Below are positions 8,641 to 17,677 of a DNA stretch of 37,762 nt, in pieces (positions within the stretch are counted from its first letter, which is position 1; the number at the start of each line of letters is the position of its first letter). Source of the DNA: Caldilineaceae bacterium SB0662_bin_25 (lineage in GTDB: Bacteria; Chloroflexota; Anaerolineae; Caldilineales; Caldilineaceae). The stretch lies in assembly GCA_009840225.1 (NCBI GenBank), contig VXOE01000182.1, forward strand, positions 1 through 37,762, given 5' to 3'. The notes beneath the pieces were generated by a model. It ran no database searches, was not told where the DNA came from, and saw only the letters and a list, made by a program, of their open reading frames with translations. The position numbers were made by a program, and so were the translations under genes.

Positions 8641-8712
8641 GGATCGGTAGCTCAATGGCAGAGCAAGGAGCTCATAACTCCTGGGTTACAGGTTCGAGTC
8701 CTGTCCGATCCA
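8641..8712 (+). tRNA. tRNA-Met (CAT), elongator type
   Basis: The acceptor GGATCGG (8641-8647) pairs with CCGATCC (8705-8711), with discriminator A. The anticodon stem AGGAG/CTCCT holds loop CTCATAA, anticodon CAT. A full first base pair and no GGG/CCC anticodon stem argue against an initiator tRNA. An Ile-2 tRNA with lysidine-modified CAT cannot be fully excluded. CCA is not encoded. Confidence 0.92.
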
Positions 8713-8890
8713 CTCTCCACCATTTCTCTTCGTCCGCCCATCCTACGGTATCCCTTCAACAGGAGGTCCAGTGCCGCCGCCTTTACGACCAGGTCGAGGA
8801 AGGCTTGGTGCGTCCTTAGTTCGGACGGCGGACCGCCCATGTTTTCTGGTCAAGTGTCCTGTGGAACCCGGATCGAGTATCTGACGTTTG

Positions 8891-8899
8891 TGCTATAAT
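8891..8899 (+). promoter_or_regulatory. Extended -10 promoter of era
   Basis: TGCTATAAT (TG at 8891-8892, perfect TATAAT at 8894-8899) is an extended -10 element. No good -35 is seen at the right distance, which extended -10 promoters tolerate. Transcription would start near 8906, which argues against the GTG at 8905 as the start codon of era. Confidence 0.65.
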
Positions 8900-8964
8900 G
8901 CGCCGTGGTTGAAGTGCCAGTCATTTGTACGGCCAGGCCGGGATCGCTTTTTGAGAAAACTCAC

Positions 8965-9948
8965 ATGCTACCCGAAGCAGCACTAGAAATCGGAAACGAC
9001 GGATTCCCCGAGCCAATTCGCAGCGGATTCATTGCTGTGATTGGACGGCCAAATGTCGGCAAATCCACTCTTCTAAACTGTTTGCTAGGGCAGAAGATCG
9101 CCATCACCAGCGACAAACCCCAGACTACACGCGATCAGATCCTCGGCATCCGCACCGATGAAGACGCCCAGTTCATATTCCTCGACACGCCCGGCATCCA
9201 CCAGCCGCGAAACAAACTCGGCAAACACATGGTCAACGTTGCCGAGCAGGCCATCGCCAGTGATGCCGACGTTATCTTGTGGCTGGTCGACATTGGTACG
9301 CCGCCAACCGACGAAGATCTGTATATTGTCGAGCGCCTGCGCGAGTTGCATGAGGCCGCTGGCGGGTTGCCCTTCCTCCTGCTCGGTGCGAATAAGATTG
9401 ACAGCTTGAAAGGAATTAAAGTCGAGGATAGGACCAACGAGTACCTTTCCCTACTCTGGTGGCTCACCAAGGGAAGCGGCGCCCAGAAGTCACTGCCCGT
9501 GCGAACGATGAGCGCGACGACCGGAGAGGGCGTGGAAGAACTCGTCGCCTCGCTCGCCGATTTGCTTCCCCCAGGACCTCTCTACTATCCCAGCGACCAG
9601 GTAACCGACCTCTCGATGCGGTTTATCGCCGCCGAAATCGTCCGCGAAAAAGCGTTGCAGTTTCTGCGCCAGGAGATCCCGCACAGTTTGGCCGTCTCAG
9701 TGACCGAATGGAATGAGCGCAGTTCGGAAATGACACACATAGCTGCCACACTGTACGTAGAACGCCACAGCCAGAAGGGAATCGTTCTCGGCGGCAAGGG
9801 TTCTATGATCAAGAAAATCGGTCAAGCTGCTCGACCCGAAATCGAGGAGATGGTCGGCACCCGCGTCTACCTGGAACTCTGGGTGAAGGTCCTTCAAAAG
9901 TGGCGCCGCAAGGAAAATCTTCTACGTCGGTTGGGATATCACATGTAG
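8965..9948 (+). CDS. era: GTPase Era
   Basis: A 327-residue GTPase that binds the 3' end of 16S rRNA and helps mature the 30S subunit. The G1 motif is GRPNVGKST (27-35), G3 is DTPG, G4 is NKID and G5 is the SAT of TMSATTGEG. A C-terminal KH domain carries the GKGSMIKKIG loop, and the protein ends in KWRRKENLLRRLGYHM. The frame extends upstream to a GTG at 8905, but the promoter's -10 box ends at 8899. The ATG at 8965, just before the conserved IRSGFIAVIGRPNVGKS, is therefore preferred. A leaderless GTG start remains possible. Confidence 0.95.
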   Translation: MLPEAALEIGNDGFPEPIRSGFIAVIGRPNVGKSTLLNCLLGQKIAITSDKPQTTRDQILGIRTDEDAQFIFLDTPGIHQPRNKLGKHMVNVAEQAIASDADVILWLVDIGTPPTDEDLYIVERLRELHEAAGGLPFLLLGANKIDSLKGIKVEDRTNEYLSLLWWLTKGSGAQKSLPVRTMSATTGEGVEELVASLADLLPPGPLYYPSDQVTDLSMRFIAAEIVREKALQFLRQEIPHSLAVSVTEWNERSSEMTHIAATLYVERHSQKGIVLGGKGSMIKKIGQAARPEIEEMVGTRVYLELWVKVLQKWRRKENLLRRLGYHM

Positions 9949-10070
9949 GGGCTTGAAGAATAGAGACCAACGAAATCTTAACCGGTTTCGTCCGCCTGCC
10001 GCGCTTTGCCGCGGTCCTCTCTCGCGGACTTGAGAGAAAGGCTTTTCCTTTGGTTTCCCTGCGCGCGCTG

Positions 10071-10079
10071 TGATATGAT
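10071..10079 (+). promoter_or_regulatory. Candidate extended -10 promoter of mutS2
   Basis: TGATATGAT has a TG one base before TATGAT (10074-10079). A weak TTGGTT lies 18 bases further upstream (10050-10055). A start near 10086 gives a short leader before the ATG at 10118. Confidence 0.5.
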
Positions 10080-10117
10080 CGGCCCAAGTTCGCACTAGTG
10101 TCTTGCCAAGGTTTTCC

Positions 10118-12607
10118 ATGAATCCACATACGATTCGCATTCTCGAATACGACAAGATTCTGAATAGGTTGGCCACCTTCTGCGCCTTTGATGGGGGGGT
10201 CGAGCTAGCCACCTCTCTCCTTCCCAGCGATGACCTTCGCACTATCAGCGACTGGATGGAGCAGACCAGTGAGGCTTGTCGACTCCTGGACCAGAAAACC
10301 GACATCTTCTTTGGCGGCGTCTACGACCTGCGCGCTCTCGTCGCCAAGTCCGAGCGGGGCAGTATCCTGATTCCAACTGAGCTTGTCGAAGTTCGTACGA
10401 CTCTGATGCGTGCCCGGACCCTGCGCAACACGCTGACTCGCCTCAACCGCCAGTTTCCCCGTCTTGCCGACATCGCATTTTCCATCGAGCCCTGCGAACA
10501 CGTAATCGGCGAAATCAGCCGTTGCATCAATGACCGCGCCGAGGTCGTCGATAGCGCGTCCTCTGACCTGGACCGCATACGCGCCCAGCTACGCGTCGCC
10601 CAGGATAGGCTCCTCAGCACACTCGACAGGCTCGTCCAAAATACTGAAATCATCCCCTTTTTGCAGGAATCCATCGTCACGCAGCGCCAAGGGCGCTACG
10701 TCATACCCGTGCGCTCCGAATGCAAGGCGCAGGTACAGGGCATCGTTCACGACCAGTCGGCAAGTGGCGCCACCTTTTTCATCGAGCCGTTGACGGTGGT
10801 CGAGCAGAACAACGCCGTCCGTGAACTGGAGCTGGATGAAGAAAAGGAAGTTCGGCGCATTCTCGCGGAACTCTCGGATCTGGTCGCCGACGAAGGGCCC
10901 TACATAAACCGCAACGTTCAGATCCTGTCCCAGCTCGACTTCACATTCGCCAAGGCCAAGTACGCCCTCGAGATAGAGGCCACCGCGCCCGAAATCGTCC
11001 CCTTTCAGCAGAATCGCGTCGAAATATTCGCCGGGATCGACGAGGACACGAAGGAAGAGCGGACGATCCAGCACCCTGGCTCGGTTTTGAACTTTCGCCA
11101 GGCTCGCCATCCCCTCCTGGACCCGGATTCTGTCGTGCCCATTGACGTCTATTTCGACAACGAATGCTACATTCTCGTCGTTACCGGCCCCAACACCGGC
11201 GGTAAGACCGTTACCCTGAAGACCGTAGGCCTCCTAACTCTGATGGCCCAGTCAGGCCTGATGATTCCCGCCGAAGAGGGCAGTACCCTCTCCGTTTTCG
11301 AAGGCGTTTATGCGGACATCGGCGACGAACAGTCCATCGAACAGAATCTGAGCACCTTCTCAAGTCACATGACCAACATCATCAGCATTCTGGAAGAGGC
11401 AGACCCACAGAGCCTCGTCTTGCTAGATGAGCTTGGCGCCGGCACCGATCCGGACGAAGGCTCCGCACTCGCCGCTGCTCTGCTTGAAAACCTGCGCGAC
11501 CGGGGCATTACTACACTGGCAACAACACACTATAGCGATCTGAAACTCTACGCGCACAACACCGCAGGTGTACGCAATGCCTCGGTTGAATTCGATGTCG
11601 AAAACCTGAGCCCTACGTTCGAGCTCAGCATCGGCCTCCCGGGGCGCTCCAACGCCTTGACCATCGCACGCCGCCTCGGTCTGAATCCTGTCATCGTCGA
11701 TGACGCCGAGAAGATGTCCCGCCCGGAATCCCTCGAAGTCGAGGCCATGCTTGAGGACGTGCGGCACGCGCGCCAGGAGGCCAGGCGCGTGCTGGATCAC
11801 GCCAAGGAAAGGGAAAGGAGTGCCCATGTCGCCGAGGAGGACCTACGCTACCAGCTGGCCAGAATCGAGGAGGCGCGTCGGCAAGTAGTCGCAGAAACGC
11901 GCACGACGATGCAGAATGAGCTGGCAGAAATCCGCCGCGAGATTGACGGTTTTCGCAGGCGCATGGCAAAGGGCGGCGCCGGCCGTCAGGATGCACACAA
12001 CCAGTTCCTGCAGCAGGCCAGCCAAGCCGTCGGGCGCCGCCAACTGGATTCCGAAGGACGCGTCGAACAGGAGGTCGCTATCCCCGGCGCGCCGGACTCG
12101 CGTATTCGCGGCCCCGTTGAAAAAGGAGACCGCGTCTTCGTTCCCAACCTGCAGGCCACTGGCGAAGTCATCGCCATTGAAAACCGCGGCGGAGTGCCGC
12201 ACGAGGCCGACGTGCAGGTTGGCAACTTCCGTCTCAGACTGCCCGTCAGGCGTCTTGAGTTGCGCAGCAAAGCCCAAACAGAGCCCTCGGCAACGCCCCA
12301 ACCTGTTGTGAGAGTACAAAAAAAGGCCAAAACAGGCGACGCCGGTTCGACCTCGCTTACTGAGATCGATCTGCGCGGGGAAAGGGTGGATGCCGGCCTG
12401 CAGAGGTTGGAGGGTTACCTTGATGACGCTTACCTCGAGAGTCTTCCCTGGGTGCGCATCATCCATGGCAAGGGAACCGGAGCCATGAGGGATGCGGTGC
12501 GCGCTGCCTTGAAGGGTCATCCCCTCGTCAGCAAGTACCGTCCGGGCGAGTTGGGCGAAGGCGATGACGGCGTGACGGTCGCCAATCTGATGACCGACGA
12601 AGACTAG
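10118..12607 (+). CDS. mutS2: Endonuclease MutS2 / ribosome-rescue ATPase
   Basis: An 829-residue MutS2. A core with long helices (about 1-340) leads to an ABC-type ATPase with Walker A GPNTGGKTVTLKT (near residue 357), the LSTFSSHM signature region, Walker B VLLDELGAGTDP and the switch ATTHYSDLK. A coiled coil follows, rich in Arg/Glu (about 540-620). A C-terminal Smr nuclease domain holds IDLRGERVDAGL and IIHGKGTGAMR. MutS2 proteins suppress recombination and, in Bacillus, split collided ribosomes. The family is distinct from mismatch-repair MutS because it lacks the mismatch-binding domain. The ATG at 10118 is preferred to a TTG five codons earlier. The following Wzz gene begins 10 bases after the stop. 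Confidence 0.96.
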   Translation: MNPHTIRILEYDKILNRLATFCAFDGGVELATSLLPSDDLRTISDWMEQTSEACRLLDQKTDIFFGGVYDLRALVAKSERGSILIPTELVEVRTTLMRARTLRNTLTRLNRQFPRLADIAFSIEPCEHVIGEISRCINDRAEVVDSASSDLDRIRAQLRVAQDRLLSTLDRLVQNTEIIPFLQESIVTQRQGRYVIPVRSECKAQVQGIVHDQSASGATFFIEPLTVVEQNNAVRELELDEEKEVRRILAELSDLVADEGPYINRNVQILSQLDFTFAKAKYALEIEATAPEIVPFQQNRVEIFAGIDEDTKEERTIQHPGSVLNFRQARHPLLDPDSVVPIDVYFDNECYILVVTGPNTGGKTVTLKTVGLLTLMAQSGLMIPAEEGSTLSVFEGVYADIGDEQSIEQNLSTFSSHMTNIISILEEADPQSLVLLDELGAGTDPDEGSALAAALLENLRDRGITTLATTHYSDLKLYAHNTAGVRNASVEFDVENLSPTFELSIGLPGRSNALTIARRLGLNPVIVDDAEKMSRPESLEVEAMLEDVRHARQEARRVLDHAKERERSAHVAEEDLRYQLARIEEARRQVVAETRTTMQNELAEIRREIDGFRRRMAKGGAGRQDAHNQFLQQASQAVGRRQLDSEGRVEQEVAIPGAPDSRIRGPVEKGDRVFVPNLQATGEVIAIENRGGVPHEADVQVGNFRLRLPVRRLELRSKAQTEPSATPQPVVRVQKKAKTGDAGSTSLTEIDLRGERVDAGLQRLEGYLDDAYLESLPWVRIIHGKGTGAMRDAVRAALKGHPLVSKYRPGELGEGDDGVTVANLMTDED

Positions 12608-12617
12608 GCGGCCGCAC

Positions 12618-13313
12618 ATGGAATTGCGGGAATACTGGGCGATTCTGAGGAGACGCTGGGCCGCCCCCATACTCCTGCCCGTCCTGGTTGCCCTGTTCAG
12701 CGCAGTGCAGTTGCGCCCCTGGGAGGCGCCGCCGCCCACCTACAGCGCTTCGATGCGCATTCTGGTGGGCGTGCTGCCGCTCGAAGGAGTCGATGAAGTC
12801 GAATACGACCCTCGCTACTATGCGTGGATGACAAGCGAATACCTCGTTGACGACTTTACCGAGGTTCTCGCATCCGATCTGTTCGCCAAGGCCATCAATG
12901 CCCGCTTGGCTGTGCAAGAGATCGCCATCCCGGCCGGCCTGCTCAGAGCAAGCGCCAACACGGGACAGCAGCACCGTATCATTCGGCTCACATTCAACTG
13001 GCATGACGCCGCCGATCTGCATGCAATCGGAGAGGCGGCCGTGGCCGAACTGGAAGAAAACGCCGACGCCTACTTTGCTCAGCTGGGAACACAGGGCGCA
13101 GGCGTCCAGGTGATGGATCCCCCCACGGTAGTTGAGGTAGGCCCCAGCGCACGCCAGCGCGTCGAATGGCCGTTGCGAATCCTGCTGGCGCTAGTCACCG
13201 GCATCGGCCTTGCCTTTCTGCAGGAGTACCTGGACGACACCGTGCGCCGCCGAAATCAGTTGGAGGAAATGGGTCTGCCCTGTCTTGTCGCCGTTCCCAA
13301 GCAGCGAAGGTAG
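12618..13313 (+). CDS. Wzz-type chain-length/polysaccharide co-polymerase, first copy
   Basis: A 231-residue inner-membrane protein with the Wzz layout. A cytoplasmic N-terminus (MELREYWAILRRRW) leads to TM1 at about 16-34, then an extracytoplasmic domain, then TM2 at about 188-208 (LRILLALVTGIGLAFLQEYL). A short basic tail RRRNQLEEMGLPCLVAVPKQ ends it. The C-terminal GLPCLVAVP resembles the region linking Wzz domains to BY-kinases. Such proteins set polysaccharide chain length or drive export. It is smaller than usual Wzz proteins, which have long coiled coils. It starts 10 bases after mutS2. Confidence 0.78.
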   Translation: MELREYWAILRRRWAAPILLPVLVALFSAVQLRPWEAPPPTYSASMRILVGVLPLEGVDEVEYDPRYYAWMTSEYLVDDFTEVLASDLFAKAINARLAVQEIAIPAGLLRASANTGQQHRIIRLTFNWHDAADLHAIGEAAVAELEENADAYFAQLGTQGAGVQVMDPPTVVEVGPSARQRVEWPLRILLALVTGIGLAFLQEYLDDTVRRRNQLEEMGLPCLVAVPKQRR

Positions 13314-13393
13314 ACAGAGGCCCTGGAAGGGTCGACAGTGGCGCCGTCTGCCACAGTAGACTGCACAGCCCGAACCGCAGACTGGAGGTTTTC

Positions 13394-14074
13394 GTGATTC
13401 AGGAATACAGCGGAGTGGTTCGTCGGTTAGGCTGGATCGTCATCGTTGCGATTCTGCTTGCGGGAACGCTTTCTTACGGAGTCAGTTTCCTCCAGGAGGA
13501 AATGTACCGTTCGACGGTCCATGTAAGTACGGTTCCGGCCCGACCGGACTGGGGATTAGGAAATACCGCCAAAGAACTGATGCGTAACTTCGTTAGCAAT
13601 CTGCGAACGTTTGAGGTAGCCGAAGAGGTAATTGCACATGCACAATTGGACATGCATCCTAGCGACTTTCTGAGACTGACGAACATTGCCTCCGAACCGT
13701 CTACCTTCACGATAGAGATTGAAGCCCGTTCCAGAGACAAGATAGTATCGGAAGTCATGGCGTTGACATTGGCCGACTATTTTGTCGACGAACGTACCGC
13801 CTATTACGCGCAACAGGACAAACGCGACCGAATCGAGGTCAAGATTGTCAGTAGGGTGATCGAAGGCGCCCGTTACCAGCCCCAGCCTCTCATCAATACG
13901 ATGGCAGGCGCGGTTCTCGGCTTCCTTCTGGGTGTTGGCCTGATTCTCTTGATAGTCTGGATCGAAAGCGGTTTCCTCCGTACCCCTGATTCAGTGGAAC
14001 GGACGCTCGATCTGACCGTTCTCGGCGCGATTCCAGTAACATCCTCCGGCTCAGCTTCGAAGTCAGAAGGATGA
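13394..14074 (+). CDS. Wzz-type chain-length/polysaccharide co-polymerase, second copy
   Basis: A 226-residue protein with the same plan as its neighbour. A basic N-terminus (VIQEYSGVVRRLGWIV) opens TM1 at about 12-35, followed by an extracytoplasmic domain (VHVSTVPARPDWGLG). TM2 lies at about 168-192, and a tail RTPDSVERTLDLTVLGAIP matches the Wzz/BY-kinase linker. The GTG at 13394 has TGGAGG six bases upstream. The longer frame from 13166 would start inside the first Wzz gene and encode a Pro/Arg-rich stretch, so it is rejected. The two copies are only distantly alike and may form a hetero-oligomer. Confidence 0.8.
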   Translation: MIQEYSGVVRRLGWIVIVAILLAGTLSYGVSFLQEEMYRSTVHVSTVPARPDWGLGNTAKELMRNFVSNLRTFEVAEEVIAHAQLDMHPSDFLRLTNIASEPSTFTIEIEARSRDKIVSEVMALTLADYFVDERTAYYAQQDKRDRIEVKIVSRVIEGARYQPQPLINTMAGAVLGFLLGVGLILLIVWIESGFLRTPDSVERTLDLTVLGAIPVTSSGSASKSEG

Positions 14075-14169
14075 GAAGGCTCTCCCACGCCGGTTTCCAG
14101 TACGTAGCGGACAGGGGTCACCACCAATGTAAAGGCCCTTGTCCCTTTGATTCCCTAAAGGAAGGGTAG

Positions 14170-14820
14170 ATGTCCTTAGACCTGGTTACGTTGAATGCAC
14201 CCCGCAGCGCCGCCGCCGAAGCCTACCAGAGCCTTCGCACTAATATCGAGTTCTCAGGTCTTGGCAAGGACCTGAGAACACTTCTTGTTACCAGTCCTGA
14301 CACCGAGACAAACAAGAGCGACGCGCTCGCCAACCTCGCTGTCGTCATGGCCGACGCTGGCGACAGCGTTATCGTAGTCGACGGTGACCTGCGCCGCCCG
14401 CTTCAGCATGAAATTTTCGGCGTCAACGGAGACGCCGGGTTGACGAATTGGTTTCAAAACGGAGGTGAACCAGACTTGGCCGACACGCAGGTATCCCGCC
14501 TCCGCGTACTCGCGGCCGGACCTCTTCCTCCCAACCCCGTTGCCCTCCTCAGCCCCAAGAGGCTGGCGGAACTGCTCCAGACCCTTTCAAGAGAAGCTGA
14601 GTACGTCCTCGTCGATGCCCCGCCGGTTCTGGCTGTGACCGACGCCGCCCTCTGGGCCAGCCAGGTCGACGGGACTCTGCTTGCCGTAACGGCCGGACGC
14701 ACGAAGAGGGAGCAGGCGCAGCGGGCCAAAGAGGTGTTGGAAAAGGTCCAATCCAATATTGTAGGCGCAGTGCTTCTCGATGCTGAGGACTCGATGGCAG
14801 TCACCGGCTACGGACAGTAG
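14170..14820 (+). CDS. CpsD/CapB-like BY-kinase homologue with degenerate P-loop
   Basis: A 216-residue MinD/ParA-like protein. It has the BY-kinase RSAAAEAYQSLRTNIEF motif (12-28), which contacts the neighbouring subunit. Walker A' is intact (VIVVDGDLRRP, 67-77), and Walker B is VLVDAPPVLAVTDA (146-159). The Walker A position reads TSPDTETNKSDALANLA (41-57). Lys49 and Ser50 remain, but the usual GEGKST glycines are gone. The C-terminus ends SMAVTGYGQ with one tyrosine rather than the usual Tyr cluster. The kinase partners a Wzz protein in polysaccharide assembly. Here ATP binding may be weak or lost. AAAGGAAGGG precedes the ATG. Confidence 0.82.
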   Translation: MSLDLVTLNAPRSAAAEAYQSLRTNIEFSGLGKDLRTLLVTSPDTETNKSDALANLAVVMADAGDSVIVVDGDLRRPLQHEIFGVNGDAGLTNWFQNGGEPDLADTQVSRLRVLAAGPLPPNPVALLSPKRLAELLQTLSREAEYVLVDAPPVLAVTDAALWASQVDGTLLAVTAGRTKREQAQRAKEVLEKVQSNIVGAVLLDAEDSMAVTGYGQ

Positions 14821-14907
14821 CCTTGCCGGCTATGGCAGAACAATGTGCATTTTTTCGCAACTGACATTTGACACCCGGCGCCGCCAAACTGGGACAGGAT
14901 ACATCCC

Positions 14908-15795
14908 ATGAAGGGCATCCTCCTCGCAGGCGGACATGGCACTCGGCTTTATCCCTTGACCACCAGCCTGAGTAAACAGATCCTGCCTGTCTACGACAAG
15001 CCAATGATCTACTATCCCCTGTCAATGCTGATGCTGGCGGGGATTCGAGACATTCTCGTGGTAAGCACGCCGGCTGCCCTGCCACTGTACCAGGAACTGC
15101 TCCGTGACGGTAACCAGTGGGGAATACAGTTTACATACGTGGAGCAGTCCCGTCCCCGCGGCATTGCGGACGCATTTGTCGTCGGCAAAGAGTTCGTCGG
15201 CGAGTCCAACGTCTGTCTGGCGCTGGGCGACAACATATTTTACGGCCACGGCTTGCCGACCATCCTTCGGAAGGCGGCCAGCCTCCAAGAGGGAGCCCTG
15301 GTTTTTGCCTATCCGGTGGCCGACCCCAGCCGATATGGTGTTGTCGAGTTTGACCAGTCCGGAAAGGCTTTGAGCATCGAGGAAAAGCCGCGGACACCCC
15401 GCTCCAGTTTTGCCGTACCTGGCGTCTACTTCTACGACAACCGCGTCCTCGACGTGGCGGGAAGCCTCGAACCCTCGGCCAGAGGGGAGCTTGAAATCAC
15501 CGACATCAACAACTTCTATTTGGAGCGGGGAGAACTGCAAGTAGAAATCCTGGGACGAGGATTTGCCTGGCTCGACGCAGGCACGCACGAATCTCTCCTT
15601 CAGGCCGCGAATTTCGTACAAGCCCTGCAGGAAAGACAGGGGATGATGATCTCGTGCCCGGAGGAAATTGCGTTGCGGGGGGGTTATATCGATCGCGACC
15701 AATTCCGCGCGTTGGCCGAAGCGTTGCAGACAAACCGGTACGGCCATTACCTTTTGCAGCTCTTGCGCGAGGAGTTCAGAGACCTGCCTTCCTGA
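14908..15795 (+). CDS. rfbA: Glucose-1-phosphate thymidylyltransferase
   Basis: A 295-residue nucleotidyltransferase that makes dTDP-glucose from dTTP and glucose-1-phosphate. [18 protein letters not shown] holds the nucleotide-binding GGxGTRL motif. Further conserved segments are [28 protein letters not shown] (metal-binding Asp), [33 protein letters not shown] and [14 protein letters not shown]. It is one of two dTDP-sugar genes here, the other being rfbB (16643). The stop overlaps the next gene's ATG (ATGA at 15795), so the two are translationally coupled. Confidence 0.96.
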   Translation: MKGILLAGGHGTRLYPLTTSLSKQILPVYDKPMIYYPLSMLMLAGIRDILVVSTPAALPLYQELLRDGNQWGIQFTYVEQSRPRGIADAFVVGKEFVGESNVCLALGDNIFYGHGLPTILRKAASLQEGALVFAYPVADPSRYGVVEFDQSGKALSIEEKPRTPRSSFAVPGVYFYDNRVLDVAGSLEPSARGELEITDINNFYLERGELQVEILGRGFAWLDAGTHESLLQAANFVQALQERQGMMISCPEEIALRGGYIDRDQFRALAEALQTNRYGHYLLQLLREEFRDLPS

Positions 15796-16619
15796 TGACC
15801 AACACTTCGATCTCCCTCAACAGGCGTAACGGTGCCATGCCCGTTAGCGTAGCCGAAGTCCGCAGCGTGCCTGCCTTGGCAGCCAAAATGCGGCAGATCG
15901 ACACATGCGCGCTGCCTTCCCCTTACACTGAAATCTTCAACACGCGCTCGCTCTCGCCGGCTTATCTGGTACAGAACCATGTTGGAGCCCGAGAAGTGCA
16001 GACTGCCGTTACCACTATCGCACAGGTGGCAGACAAGCTCCGCCGTATGTCTCGCGCATATGGCGAGTGGCAGGAGTTCGACATTCCCGCATTTTTCGAT
16101 CTGTGGCCGGAACATGCTCCACTCCTCGTTCATGTGCAGGAACGTGTGAGTACGGTAAATGTCACCTTCTTTGCCGACCTGCTGTTGCCTTCCTTCCAGC
16201 GGGCAGAACAGTACTGGGCCCGTGAGTTTTTCCCCGCCTACCAGACGGCAAGACCCCCACTCAACACTTCCGCCGACAGCTCCAGTTTCACCTCCCATTT
16301 CCTTGATTTCGAGCAGCCCAAAATGCGGGCCTATTGGGATAAACTGATAGCCGTAATGGGCGAGACCAGGCGGGCGCTCTGGAACGACATAGACTTTCTT
16401 GCCGCTGCCGCCGGGGGTGAAGAGAAAACGCACTGGCAGTGGGCCTGGCGCGGCAAAGGACCACCCGGGCTCGACCGCCGCTTGCTTCCACCGCTCCAAC
16501 AGCTGCCGACACTGACCTTGGGCATCGAGTTCCCGCTGCCCGCGAGCCGCCAGCCGGGCAGAGTCAGGCGGCTCCGGCGCACTTGGGAAGGTGACGTCAG
16601 GCGGCGATTAAAGCGATAG
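15795..16619 (+). CDS. Unrecognised protein between rfbA and rfbB
   Basis: A 274-residue protein I do not recognise. Its ATG overlaps the rfbA stop by one base, and rfbB starts 23 bases later, so it belongs to the operon. The middle (about 85-200) is rich in aromatic residues, for example YGEWQEFDIPAFFDLWPEH and FADLLLPSFQRAEQYWAREF. The C-terminal 70 residues are Gly/Pro/Arg-rich (HWQWAWRGKGPPG, and GRVRRLRRTWEGDVRRRLKR at the end). No TM helix or signal peptide is visible. The position is where rfbC or rfbD often lies, but neither the cupin motifs of RfbC nor a Rossmann glycine loop of RfbD are seen. A longer in-frame start at 15654 lies inside rfbA and is rejected. Antisense frames overlap it, so codon statistics would help. 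Confidence 0.6.
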   Translation: MTNTSISLNRRNGAMPVSVAEVRSVPALAAKMRQIDTCALPSPYTEIFNTRSLSPAYLVQNHVGAREVQTAVTTIAQVADKLRRMSRAYGEWQEFDIPAFFDLWPEHAPLLVHVQERVSTVNVTFFADLLLPSFQRAEQYWAREFFPAYQTARPPLNTSADSSSFTSHFLDFEQPKMRAYWDKLIAVMGETRRALWNDIDFLAAAAGGEEKTHWQWAWRGKGPPGLDRRLLPPLQQLPTLTLGIEFPLPASRQPGRVRRLRRTWEGDVRRRLKR

Positions 16620-16642
16620 GATACCGGCAAGGGAATACTGGC

Positions 16643-17677
16643 ATGCAGAACGTTTTGGTAACGGGCGGCGCTGGTTTTATCGGTTGTAACTTTGTGCGCT
16701 ACATACTGGAAAACAGTTCGGACATAGAGGTAACCGTCTACGACAAGCTCACCTACGCAGGCCGCCTTGAAAACCTTGACGAAGTCAGGGAGGGATTCGG
16801 GCCTCGTTATTTCTTTGTGAAAGGTGACATCTGTGACGCTGCGAAGGTGGAGGAAACAGTCGCCGCCCGCAAGATTGACACCATAGTAAATTTCGCTGCC
16901 GAGACCCATGTAGATAGGTCGATTCTCGATCCCGACGCCTTCGTGAAGACCGACGTTTACGGCACATACGTGCTTCTGGAGGCGGCCCGCAAATTTGGAA
17001 ATCTGCGATTCCACCAAATCAGCACCGACGAAGTGTACGGACACATCGAAGGAAGGCGCAGGTCGGTCGAAAACGACGCATTTGCTCCCCGCAGCCCCTA
17101 TTCCGCCAGCAAAGCCAGTGCCGACCTCTTCGTCAACGCCTACCACATCACCTATGACCTGCCCGTGACAATCAGTCGAGGCGCCAACAACATCGGGCCC
17201 TACCAATACCCCGAGAAGGTTGTCCCGCTATTCGTCACCAACGCCCTCGAATCCATGCCCTTGCCCGTTTACGGCGATGGAATGCAGATGCGAGACTATC
17301 AGTATGTTGCCGATCACTGTGCCGCAATCCATCTCATCCTTCGTGAAGGCTCCATAGGCGAAACATATAACATCGGTTCGGGTGCAGAGATGACCAACCT
17401 GGCTATGGTTGAAATCCTCTTGGACGAACTCGAAAAGCCCCGCAGCCTGATACAACACGTCGAAGATCGCCAGGGACATGACCGCCGATACAGTCTCGAC
17501 GTAAGCAGGATTATGGGATTGGGTTGGGAGCCCGACTACGCGCCTGAAGAGGCAATCAGGTCCACGGCCCGCTGGTATAGAGACAATCGATGGTGGTGGC
17601 AACCTATTCGTGACGGAGATTTCAAAGACTACTACGAAAAAGTCTACGCAGGTCGCAAGAAGCTCAAAACAAACTGA
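16643..17677 (+). CDS. rfbB: dTDP-glucose 4,6-dehydratase
   Basis: A 344-residue extended SDR enzyme that converts dTDP-glucose to dTDP-4-keto-6-deoxyglucose. The NAD loop is VTGGAGFIGCNFVRY (5-19). FAAETHVDRSI is conserved, STDEVYG carries the catalytic Thr-Asp-Glu, and YSASKASADL carries the Tyr-Lys pair. SRGANNIGPYQYPEK and GDGMQMRDYQYVADHC follow. The length is near the usual 350. With RfbA it supplies the intermediate for L-rhamnose or amino-deoxy sugars. The stop overlaps the ATG of the next GNAT gene at 17677. Confidence 0.96.
   Translation: MQNVLVTGGAGFIGCNFVRYILENSSDIEVTVYDKLTYAGRLENLDEVREGFGPRYFFVKGDICDAAKVEETVAARKIDTIVNFAAETHVDRSILDPDAFVKTDVYGTYVLLEAARKFGNLRFHQISTDEVYGHIEGRRRSVENDAFAPRSPYSASKASADLFVNAYHITYDLPVTISRGANNIGPYQYPEKVVPLFVTNALESMPLPVYGDGMQMRDYQYVADHCAAIHLILREGSIGETYNIGSGAEMTNLAMVEILLDELEKPRSLIQHVEDRQGHDRRYSLDVSRIMGLGWEPDYAPEEAIRSTARWYRDNRWWWQPIRDGDFKDYYEKVYAGRKKLKTN

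Noticed and set aside
8811-8844. GC-rich hairpins before TGTTTT as a tRNA-cluster terminator
   Set aside because: Stems are only 4 bp and the T-run is four; it is too weak to list.
15747-16499. 250-codon minus-strand frame over the unknown rfbA-rfbB gene
   Set aside because: The + frame has ATGA coupling to rfbA and fits the operon direction; the minus frame has no context.
16331-17206. 291-codon minus-strand open frame over rfbB and the unknown gene
   Set aside because: The opposite strand encodes RfbB with complete catalytic motifs; the antisense product is not protein-like.
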